From Parachlamydia sp. (GTDB lineage Bacteria; Chlamydiota; Chlamydiia; Chlamydiales; Parachlamydiaceae), in the NCBI GenBank assembly GCA_021298935.1, contig JAJTHR010000299.1, positions 1 to 11,424 of the forward strand: a stretch of DNA of 11,424 nucleotides, given 5' to 3'. Within the stretch, counting starts at the first letter, position 1; every line of letters starts with the position of its first letter. The position numbers and the translations under genes were made by a program. Under the pieces are notes generated by a model. The model had not been told where the DNA came from and made no database searches. It saw only the letters and a list, made by a program, of their open reading frames with translations. Shown in pieces: positions 1-5,377 of the stretch.

Positions 1-157
1 ATTTCCCGAAATTAAAATCATAAATTTGACTTGTGATCACCTTCATCTTTAAAAGATCTCTCCTTGTTGATATTCAAAGATATCAACTTCGAAAAGATCT
101 TTTAAATCTGAAGCGCTGACAAGTCAACTTTATGGTTTTATGTTTGGGAAATGGTAT
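1..157. repeat. Left copy of a long imperfect palindromic repeat (5' end cut by the window edge)
   Basis: The stretch folds on itself around a centre at 74-79: GTTGATAT (66-73) faces ATATCAAC (80-87), AAAAGATCT (51-59) faces AGATCTTTT (95-103), GACTTGT (27-33) faces ACAAGTC (118-124), and the outer ends read ATTTCCC (1-7) and GGGAAATGGTAT (146-157). The two arms differ by substitutions and small indels, so they are an old inverted duplication rather than a perfect cruciform. Bases 1-132 recur exactly at 11293-11424; the right copy carries five more outer bases (ATACC) that complete the terminal inverted repeat, giving a full element of about 162 bp. The form resembles a MITE or a dispersed palindromic element. 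No transposase is present in the window. Confidence 0.75.
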
Positions 158-411
158 AATTATTCCTAGAAATTTTCAAATGAGAATTTGCCAGACTATT
201 TTTAAGTGCTTTGCTCTTAAATGATAACTACTCTGTTGCACTGCGCTCTCAGCTGCTTTCTCTGCGTTTAAAAAAATTAGGAGCCATTAAAAAAATCGAT
301 ACTCTTTAAAAATACATGCCTTGAAGGGGCGTTTATGCAACAAGGCCCGATGGGTCGCGATTTTTTTATGGAAATGTTAAAAAAAACCGAAGAAGAAGGA
401 TAACAGTTAGG
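158..411. other. Mostly non-coding stretch with one possible short gene remnant
   Basis: Between the palindrome and the promoter of the next gene I see no convincing gene. The only item of note is a short open stretch on the plus strand, 335-403, starting ATG and encoding 22 residues (MQQGPMGRDFFMEMLKKTEE and two more), open upstream to a stop at 278-280. Its MGRDFF-M block also occurs in the neighbouring Inc-like protein at residues 94-101. There is no good ribosome binding site before the ATG, so this may be the tail of a decayed relative rather than a working gene. Confidence 0.3.
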
Positions 412-441
412 TTTACATTAATTATATCTTATTTTTATAAT
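412..441 (+). promoter_or_regulatory. Sigma-70/sigma-66-type promoter for the Inc-like gene
   Basis: TTTACA (412-417, five of six matches to TTGACA) and TATAAT (436-441, perfect) are separated by 18 bp. Transcription would start near 448 and leave a leader of about 47 bases before the ATG at 495. The ribosome binding site is GAGG at 485-488, six bases before the start. Confidence 0.6.
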
Positions 442-494
442 ACATTAATAAATCTAAATAATGATAAAGTTGTATAAAAAAAACGAGGTTATAA

Positions 495-995
495 ATGATA
501 CAGCAGTTGATGATCCCAAATTTTGGTCAAACAGTTCAGCAAGACATCGTCGATATCTATGCTATAGTCGCAAAAACTCCTGAACAAGTGCGCGCCCTTA
601 CCCCCGATCAAAGACAAACTGAGATAGCTCTTGGAATTCTTTGCGGAGTGCGCCTGGCTGCTACAGGCATTATGGGAAGCGGCATTCTTTATACCGCTTC
701 AGTCATTCCTTTTCTTTTAAGCGCGCCTGTCAGTTCACTTATCACTACTGCGATCGGCGTAGGGATCTTTGTAATGGGCCGCGATTTCTTTGTCATGGCA
801 AAGAATATCTCAGATGGAATACAAAACCCAACCCATGCAGCTGTCAACCTTCTGCAAGGCTTAGGCCGTGAAGCGATGGGCTTTTTTGTACAGAGGCATT
901 TATTCGGCAACGGAATCAATTCCGTCATAACTAACGGCACCATTCTGAACGTGCTCTGGACAAATATGCTCACTGCCGCTACGCGCGCTCAGTAA
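495..995 (+). CDS. Putative inclusion-membrane (Inc-like) protein
   Basis: A 166-residue protein I cannot assign to a named family. What is visible is a polar N-terminus of about 43 residues without a cleavable signal peptide, then two closely spaced hydrophobic stretches (about residues 44-75 and 79-94) with a short turn around P72-P78, then a soluble tail with MGRDFF at 94-99. Two adjacent membrane-spanning lobes of this size separated by a tight loop are the hallmark of Inc proteins, which chlamydiae secrete by type III secretion into the inclusion membrane, leaving both ends towards the host cytosol. The gene stands alone behind its own promoter and is closed by a hairpin at 1004-1029. 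The Inc call is an inference from topology only; it could instead be an ordinary small inner-membrane protein. Start chosen for the GAGG site six bases upstream. Confidence 0.6.
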   Translation: MIQQLMIPNFGQTVQQDIVDIYAIVAKTPEQVRALTPDQRQTEIALGILCGVRLAATGIMGSGILYTASVIPFLLSAPVSSLITTAIGVGIFVMGRDFFVMAKNISDGIQNPTHAAVNLLQGLGREAMGFFVQRHLFGNGINSVITNGTILNVLWTNMLTAATRAQ

Positions 996-1003
996 CTTTA
1001 CAC

Positions 1004-1045
1004 AGGGTCAAGCTTAACTGCTTGACCCTTGAAATTTTATATTTC
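1004..1045 (+). terminator. Hairpin terminator between the convergent Inc-like gene and nifU
   Basis: GGGTCAAGC (1005-1013) pairs with GCTTGACCC (1020-1028) around a six-base loop, extended by an A-T pair at 1004/1029, nine bases after the Inc-like stop codon. The bases that follow on the plus strand are AT-rich with short T runs (TTTTATATTT) rather than a clean T tract. On the other strand the hairpin lies downstream of nifU, so it may serve both genes, though the T tract is weaker in that direction. Confidence 0.6.
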
Positions 1046-1072
1046 AAAAAAATATGTTGTTAGACGCAATAT

Positions 1073-1858
1073 CTAATGCATAAAATTAGATAAATCAGGG
1101 ACGACAGTCAGGTTGGGATGGAGTTTGGCCTTAAGCACTTGCTGAATGTATGAAAGAGTCGTCCCCGTCGCTGAAAAACAGGAGGTGCAGGAGCCTTGGT
1201 AGGCAATCTGAACTTCATTTTCTGATAAATCCAATAAGTCGACTCCCCCTGCATCTAATTCAATATAGGGCCTGACATCACGGTCCAAAACCCCTTCGAT
1301 CAGGCCAAGCTTTTGCGTTTTTGATAACTCGTCCCATCCAGGATAACCCCCTTCTAAAACCTCTCCGAAGTCGAGGGGAGCCGGAGGAGCGCTATAGTTG
1401 GCTGCCAGAGGAATATCCATGCACTTGTCCGCAGCCTTTTCCATCGCTTCCAGGACTAAATTAAGGTGAGGGGAGGCTTCAGCCGGAAAAGCGGCATCGT
1501 CGGCTCGGTCTCTCACCTGCTTGTCAATCAGCTCGGCTCCGATCCGCTTCGCCTGATCATAGTTCTTGCCGATGACAAGTTCGCATGCCACTTCGGCCGC
1601 CCCAATGAGAACAGACTGGCCATAGGCCTGAAATTTAGCATCGACAATGATGCCGTCGTCAGGATCGACCAGCCAATAGATGGCTACGCAATTTCCCTCT
1701 TCTAATTTGCCCTCACGCCCTTCGGCCAAACGCATTCCCCTCTCTTCGGCATCTTTTTTTAAAATGCGGCCTGCCGAATGGGGGCGATCGATTTTGCCAA
1801 TCAGTTTTTTGCTATATCTCGACCAGGGAAACGACTGCGTCAGGGTTTGGTAGCTCAT
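1073..1858 (-). CDS. nifU: NifU-like protein: ligand-less IscU-type domain fused to an Nfu domain
   Basis: 261 residues. Residues about 15-148 align with the IscU/NifU N-terminal scaffold (DGIIVDAKFQAYG at 68-80 matches EGIIEDARFKTYG of IscU). Residues about 183-250 form an Nfu domain with the Fe-S binding CxxC at C224 and C227 (GSCTSC). The central ferredoxin domain of Azotobacter NifU is absent. Against my memory of E. coli IscU, all three scaffold cysteines are replaced: CGD becomes G55-N-C57, GCGS becomes G80-Q-S-V, and the HCSIL cysteine is L132. Cluster transfer could therefore rest on the Nfu end alone. Its ATG overlaps the TGA of nifS by four bases (ATGA), so the two are translationally coupled. 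It is the last gene of the gpmA-nifS-nifU operon. The family call is secure; the functional state of the N-terminal half is inferred. Confidence 0.87.
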   Translation of the reverse strand: MSYQTLTQSFPWSRYSKKLIGKIDRPHSAGRILKKDAEERGMRLAEGREGKLEEGNCVAIYWLVDPDDGIIVDAKFQAYGQSVLIGAAEVACELVIGKNYDQAKRIGAELIDKQVRDRADDAAFPAEASPHLNLVLEAMEKAADKCMDIPLAANYSAPPAPLDFGEVLEGGYPGWDELSKTQKLGLIEGVLDRDVRPYIELDAGGVDLLDLSENEVQIAYQGSCTSCFSATGTTLSYIQQVLKAKLHPNLTVVPDLSNFMH

Positions 1859-3021
1859 GCGTCCTCTTCAATAAATGCCTTAGAAACTTTTTCAAGACCG
1901 GCTGCACAGTCGGCTGTCAGCTCAATCGCCCTGTCGATTTCCTCTTCGGTTGTGTAGCGGGAAAGGCTGAAAGAAAGGGCGCTGTAGGCAAGGTTCTCTT
2001 CCAAGCCACAAGCGATAAGTAAAAGTCCCAGTTGTTGAAACTGCCCTCCGCCGACGCTTGCACAAACCCCTTTGCGGTTAAGGGCAAAGAGAAGGGCCTC
2101 ATTGGAAATGCCTGGAAACAGCAGAGTTGTGCAGTGCGGAACCCGTTCCTGCTCTTTAAAGAGAATGCGGACTTTGGGGCAGGCTTTAACGATACCCGAC
2201 TCCAATTTATGCCGCAAGCGGGCTACCTCCGTGCAAAGCAGATCGCGCGCATCCAACGCTTCTTTGGCGGCCGTTGCCAGGCCTGCCAACGCAGCGACAT
2301 TGACTCCCCCTGCCCTTAAACCTGCCTGGTCGGTCCCTCCCCAAATCAAAGGCGAAAATTTTACCCCTTGCCGGATATAAAGGGCGCCGGTCCCCTTAGG
2401 GGCATGAAGTTGATCGCCATTAAATGAAATGGAATCGGGCTGGATTTCATCCAACTCAAAAAAAAGCTTTCCAAGGATATGTGTCGCATCCAGGTGCAAA
2501 CGGATGCCCCTTTGCCTGCACAATTCGGCAATTTCAGCGACAGGCTGAATCACTCCCGTCAGCCCATTGGCCCACGATAAAGAAACCATGGCTGTACGCG
2601 GAGAAATGGCATCAGCCAATGCATCCACAGTTACAATTCCTTGCGCATTGACAGGCAAAAGCTTTGCCACACATCCTAAAGGCTCCATACGTGCCATTGC
2701 CATAAGCGAAGGAGCCTCGTCCGCATTCGAAGTGAGAAATTGATTTTTTCCCGTCGGCAGCGTCACATCCCTGTAGGCAGACATGACAGCCTGGTTGACT
2801 GCCTCGGCGCCCGAAGAGGTCATAATGACCTGGTCTCCCTCTTTAGCCCCTAAAAGCGTGTAAAGTTGCCTGTAGTATTCTTTAAGTGCAGGTATCAGCT
2901 CCTGCCCTTTTTGATGCGGAGCGGAAGGAATCCCCCACCGATCGGTTAAAAAGGGAAACATTTGGCTGACAGCATAATCGGAGGGTCGGCTAGTGCTGCT
3001 ATTGTCAAGGTAAATAGACAT
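1855..3021 (-). CDS. nifS: NifS-like class V aminotransferase-fold protein, probably non-catalytic
   Basis: 388 residues, normal length for the cysteine desulfurase (NifS/IscS) family, which releases sulfur from cysteine using PLP and a catalytic cysteine. The fold is clear: IYLDNSSTSRP at the start, TSSGAEAVNQA (68-78), HLDATHILGK (176-185), APKGTGALY (207-215), WGG...LRAGGVN and FSLSRYTTEEEID (351-363). The key residues are not: the PLP lysine of the SGHK motif is Q204 (NGDQ, 201-204), the active-site cysteine of SGSAC aligns with glycine in VGGG (323-326), and the histidine of TEHK aligns with A103. D178, which binds the PLP ring nitrogen, is kept. The nearest cysteine, C320, is a few residues off. 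It starts two bases after the gpmA stop and overlaps nifU. It may be a structural partner of NifU or have a new role. Confidence 0.88.
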   Translation of the reverse strand: MSIYLDNSSTSRPSDYAVSQMFPFLTDRWGIPSAPHQKGQELIPALKEYYRQLYTLLGAKEGDQVIMTSSGAEAVNQAVMSAYRDVTLPTGKNQFLTSNADEAPSLMAMARMEPLGCVAKLLPVNAQGIVTVDALADAISPRTAMVSLSWANGLTGVIQPVAEIAELCRQRGIRLHLDATHILGKLFFELDEIQPDSISFNGDQLHAPKGTGALYIRQGVKFSPLIWGGTDQAGLRAGGVNVAALAGLATAAKEALDARDLLCTEVARLRHKLESGIVKACPKVRILFKEQERVPHCTTLLFPGISNEALLFALNRKGVCASVGGGQFQQLGLLLIACGLEENLAYSALSFSLSRYTTEEEIDRAIELTADCAAGLEKVSKAFIEEDA

Positions 3022-3023
3022 GT

Positions 3024-3707
3024 CTAGCCGCCAACCTGCTTTGAAAACGTCCCGTCATGATAATCATAAATGACGGGATGGCCGGTCGCCAGTTCCAGGC
3101 TGACCACTTCTTTTTCGCTCAATCCGTCGAGTTCCATCATAATGGAGCGCAGAGAATTGCCATGGGCAGCAATAAAAATGTTCTTTCCTTCTCCGAGCAG
3201 TGGGACAATCGTGCGGTCAAAATAGGGGATGGAACGGGCAGCCGTCATTTTTAAACTTTCACCCTTTGGTGGAGGGACATCGAAGCTGCGTCGCCAAATA
3301 TGCACCTGTTCAGCCCCATATTTTTCCGCCATTTCAGCTTTATTAAGGCCTTGCAACTCCCCGTACATGCGCTCATTCAATTCCCACGCCCGGATCACCG
3401 GAATGGTTGCAGCCTCGCTTTCAGGGCTATAAATTTGGGCCCACTCTTCCAGTCTTCCTTCACCTGTATGCAGCATCACAGGCACCTTTCCGGAATGGTG
3501 CAGAGTCATTGCCAGCATGGCAGTCATTTGCGCCCGGATGAGCGTGGAGGTGAAAATCATGTCAATCGGCTCATCCTTAATGAGCCTACCTCCTTCCAAT
3601 GCCTCCTCGACCCCTTTTTGTGAAAGGGGGATGTCGACCCAGCCGGTAAAAAGGTTATGCAAGTTCCATTGTGATTGCCCATGCCGCATCAAAATCAATT
3701 TTGCCAC
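3024..3707 (-). CDS. gpmA: 2,3-bisphosphoglycerate-dependent phosphoglycerate mutase
   Basis: Interconverts 3- and 2-phosphoglycerate in glycolysis in the cytosol. The 227 residues carry the histidine phosphatase signature LMRHGQSQWN (6-15) with phosphorylated H9, the NERMYGELQGLNKAE block (111-125) with E112 as likely general acid, WRRSFDVPPP (138-147), and the second histidine H182 in AAHGNSLRS. All catalytic residues are present. It is slightly shorter than E. coli GpmA (about 250), lacking part of the C-terminal tail, as I recall for chlamydial versions. The start is GTG (3705-3707) with AGGA seven bases upstream; the nearer ATG at 3720 is out of frame. It is the first gene of the gpmA-nifS-nifU operon and has its own promoter at 3732-3760. 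Confidence 0.95.
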   Translation of the reverse strand: MAKLILMRHGQSQWNLHNLFTGWVDIPLSQKGVEEALEGGRLIKDEPIDMIFTSTLIRAQMTAMLAMTLHHSGKVPVMLHTGEGRLEEWAQIYSPESEAATIPVIRAWELNERMYGELQGLNKAEMAEKYGAEQVHIWRRSFDVPPPKGESLKMTAARSIPYFDRTIVPLLGEGKNIFIAAHGNSLRSIMMELDGLSEKEVVSLELATGHPVIYDYHDGTFSKQVGG

Positions 3708-3731
3708 TATAAATCCTCATTAAAAAGTACT

Positions 3732-3760
3732 ATTATAAAGCATGATTTTTTTTTATGCAA
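3732..3760 (-). promoter_or_regulatory. Promoter of the gpmA-nifS-nifU operon
   Basis: On the minus strand, TTGCAT (3760-3755) and a perfect TATAAT (3737-3732) are separated by 17 bp, of which nine are an unbroken A run (3754-3746). The start of transcription would be near 3725, about 18 bases before the GTG of gpmA. The long A/T spacer between the elements is unusual and could affect promoter bending or be prone to length change. Confidence 0.6.
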
Positions 3761-3788
3761 AGCATGACCTAATCAATCAAAAATAAAT

Positions 3789-3881
3789 TTATTTCCAATC
3801 GATTTTTTTAATTTTAACCTTTGCATTACGGGAAGAAAACCAATGAATGTGTCCGCATTCTCTGCATTCGTAACAAGACAT
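3789..3881 (-). CDS. Possible 30-residue Cys-rich zinc-knuckle-like small protein
   Basis: A short reading frame on the minus strand (ATG 3881-3879, TAA 3791-3789) encodes MSCYECRECGHIHWFSSRNA followed by VKIKKIDWK. The cysteines at 3, 6 and 9 and histidines at 11 and 13 (C-x2-C-x2-C-G-H-x-H) look like half of a zinc ribbon, and the basic tail could bind nucleic acid. The frame stays open upstream to a TGA before 3919, so a GTG start giving about 42 residues is also possible. No good ribosome binding site is visible before either start. It lies between the toxin pseudogene and the gpmA promoter. It may be a real small protein, or the end of a decayed one; I recognise no family. Confidence 0.35.
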   Translation of the reverse strand: MSCYECRECGHIHWFSSRNAKVKIKKIDWK

Positions 3882-3928
3882 ACTTTGATTAAAATAAGAT
3901 AAACTTAAAAAAGCCACTCATGTGATAA

Positions 3929-4225
3929 CTAGGGATGGGGAACGATCGCTACAACTGTGATTTGTTTTTTTTGGGGCCCATAATGCCAGAATATGCGATA
4001 GGCTCCAGGTGTTCGGTTTTATGCATAAGACTCAAATACTTTTTCTCCCTTAGCACCTTCCAGCTCACTATATTCATGAGTTTGCAAAGAAGGGTGCCTT
4101 AAATCAGCTTCCATTAACCCAAGAGTTTTCCTCACGGCCTTCAGTACAACTTTTTTACCTTTCGAAGATTCAAGAGCATCTAATTGGGAATCTGCTTTTT
4201 CGGTAAATATTAGTTCAAATATCAT
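3929..4225 (-). pseudogene. RelE/ParE-type toxin gene interrupted by an in-frame stop
   Basis: From an ATG at 4225 (a second ATG nine bases earlier at 4234 is equally possible) the frame encodes 68 residues starting MIFELIFTEKADSQLDAL, then a TAA at 4021-4019, and then continues in the same frame for 29 more codons reading NRTPGAYRIFWHYGP and ending QITVVAIVPHP before a TAG at 3931-3929. The total of 98 codons and the C-terminal AYRIFW...ITVVAI-PHP pattern fit the RelE/ParE/HigB superfamily of ribosome-dependent mRNA interferases or gyrase poisons. One substitution (for example CAA to TAA) explains the break, so the damage looks recent; the lost part carries the last strands of the fold, so the product should be inactive. 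It overlaps the antitoxin end by 11 bases, the usual coupling in such operons. Confidence 0.75.
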
Positions 4226-4511
4226 CTTTTGCATACTTAGCGAACGAACCTCTTTTGCGTATCTTACCTTCTCTGGACTGTTGTAATCCTTCTTGAACAT
4301 CCTTTAGCGCTTGCGGATTTTTATAGAGCCAAAGCTCATGTGCTGGTATTTCTGCCATAGGTTCTAGAATAATCTTATTCCCCTCTGTATAAGCTTTAAA
4401 AGAACAAACTTCATAATCAGGCAATAATTTGGCAAGACTAACTCGTTTTCTAACATCTAGTGTTAGCCTTAATTCATTTTCATGGTGTTCGGAATGTTTG
4501 CTTAAAGGCAT
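4215..4511 (-). CDS. Type II antitoxin, AbrB-like N-terminus
   Basis: 98 residues from the ATG at 4511, chosen because AGGAG (4524-4520) sits eight bases upstream; an in-frame ATG at 4565 lies inside the promoter and is unlikely to be used. The first half (RLTLDVRKRVSLAKLL, then FKAYTEGNKIILEPMAEIP) resembles a swapped-hairpin AbrB/MazE-type DNA-binding fold. The second half (ALKDVQEGLQQSREGK, then GSFAKYAKDDI) is the toxin-binding tail common in antitoxins paired with RelE-like toxins. It would bind the toxin and repress its own promoter. It is intact while its toxin partner is broken, leaving an orphan antitoxin. The pair sits between gpmA and rluB, which I recall as neighbours in Chlamydia, so it is probably an insertion. 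Confidence 0.75.
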   Translation of the reverse strand: MPLSKHSEHHENELRLTLDVRKRVSLAKLLPDYEVCSFKAYTEGNKIILEPMAEIPAHELWLYKNPQALKDVQEGLQQSREGKIRKRGSFAKYAKDDI

Positions 4512-4536
4512 ATTTAAATCTCCTCTGATTAATTTT

Positions 4537-4565
4537 ATTATAGAGGTATTAGGCAAATGCGTCAA
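4537..4565 (-). promoter_or_regulatory. Near-consensus promoter of the toxin-antitoxin operon
   Basis: Minus strand TTGACG (4565-4560, five of six) and TATAAT (4542-4537, perfect) are 17 bp apart. Transcription would begin near 4530 and run through AGGAG (4524-4520) to the antitoxin ATG at 4511. It is the best promoter match in the window, as expected for an operon held down by autorepression. Confidence 0.65.
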
Positions 4566-4617
4566 TGAAACAATGAATCATTAAAACTTGAGAGTTTAAT
4601 AAAACAACAACTATTTA

Positions 4618-4647
4618 TTGTAAAAATTTATTAGTTTATATTATAAT
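4618..4647 (+). promoter_or_regulatory. Promoter of the rluB-like operon
   Basis: TTGTAA (4618-4623, four of six) and TATAAT (4642-4647, perfect) are 18 bp apart, within very AT-rich DNA, divergent from the antitoxin promoter. The likely start near 4654 gives a short leader. AAGGA at 4662-4666 precedes the GTG start at 4672 by five bases. Confidence 0.55.
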
Positions 4648-4671
4648 AATCCTCTAATTACAAGGATTTTT

Positions 4672-5376
4672 GTGAAAAAACAACGATTGAGCAAAGTACT
4701 GGCTGCCTCTGGGGTCGCCTCAAGAAGAGCTTCTGAAGAATTAATATTTGCCGGAAAAGTTAAAGTGAACGGGGAAATCGTCAAAGTGCCTCAAACACTT
4801 GTCGACAGTGAAAGCGATGAGATTAGCGTCTCTGACGAGACTGTCCAGGCGGTTCAGCCAAAAGTGTATTATCTCTTGAACAAGCCGGCGGGTTACATTT
4901 GCTCCAACCGCAGAACATCCGGGCAATCGAAGTTAGTGCTCGATTTATTCAAAGATGAAGGGCATCGCCTTTTTACAGTGGGACGCCTTGACAAAGACAC
5001 TCAAGGATTGCTTCTTGTTACCAATGACGGCCACTTTGCCAATAAAGTGATCCACCCTTCCGCCAATATTCAAAAAGAATATTTGGCGAAAGTGGATCAG
5101 GAAGTCGGTCATGAACATTTGATTGCCATTTCTCAAGGCACTCTAGTAGAAGGGGCTTTTGTTAAACCCATTCGTGTGGAAAAAGTGCGCCGGGGAACAA
5201 TCAAAGTTGTCATTGGGGAAGGAAAAAAAAGGGAAGTGCGCATGCTCCTAAGTGCGGCTGGATTGAAAGTACAGGAATTGACGCGTATTCGCTTAGGCGG
5301 CCTCCATCTCGGCCCCTTGCCCACCGGCAGCTGGCGCCCCTTAAAAGAATCAGAAAAAAAAATAATATTTAGTTAA
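4672..5376 (+). CDS. rluB: RluB/RsuA-type ribosomal pseudouridine synthase
   Basis: Converts a uridine in ribosomal RNA to pseudouridine. The 234-residue product has an S4 RNA-binding domain in the first 60 residues (QRLSKVLAASGVASRRASEE at 4-23 is classic) followed by the catalytic domain: YYLLNKPAGYICS (66-78), GRLDKDTQGLLLVTNDG (104-120) with catalytic D107, then the KEYLAKV and REVRMLL blocks of the RsuA/RluB/E/F family, and LTRIRLGGLHLGPLPTGSWR near the end. The length suits RluB (23S rRNA position 2605 in E. coli) or RsuA (16S), and RluB seems nearer from the end motifs, but the target is not certain. The start is GTG, supported by AAGGA five bases upstream. It is the first gene of a two-gene unit, with one base between its stop and the methyltransferase start. 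An equivalent gene neighbours pgmA in Chlamydia as I recall. Confidence 0.9.
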   Translation: MKKQRLSKVLAASGVASRRASEELIFAGKVKVNGEIVKVPQTLVDSESDEISVSDETVQAVQPKVYYLLNKPAGYICSNRRTSGQSKLVLDLFKDEGHRLFTVGRLDKDTQGLLLVTNDGHFANKVIHPSANIQKEYLAKVDQEVGHEHLIAISQGTLVEGAFVKPIRVEKVRRGTIKVVIGEGKKREVRMLLSAAGLKVQELTRIRLGGLHLGPLPTGSWRPLKESEKKIIFS

Positions 5377-5377
5377 A

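Noticed and set aside
3779..3792. Palindrome AAATAAATTTATTT near the small Cys-rich ORF
   Set aside because: It is a perfect but purely A/T palindrome in AT-rich DNA and may be chance; there is no flanking feature to give it a role.
4019..4300. A 93-residue intact gene starting at 4300
   Set aside because: The first 22-25 residues are an out-of-frame reading of the antitoxin's coding end, and the frame continues past the TAA with toxin-like sequence. It is treated as the toxin pseudogene starting at 4225 or 4234.
4215..4565. Antitoxin start at the upstream ATG (4565)
   Set aside because: That ATG lies within the -35 element of a near-consensus promoter and has no ribosome binding site; the ATG at 4511 has AGGAG at the right distance.
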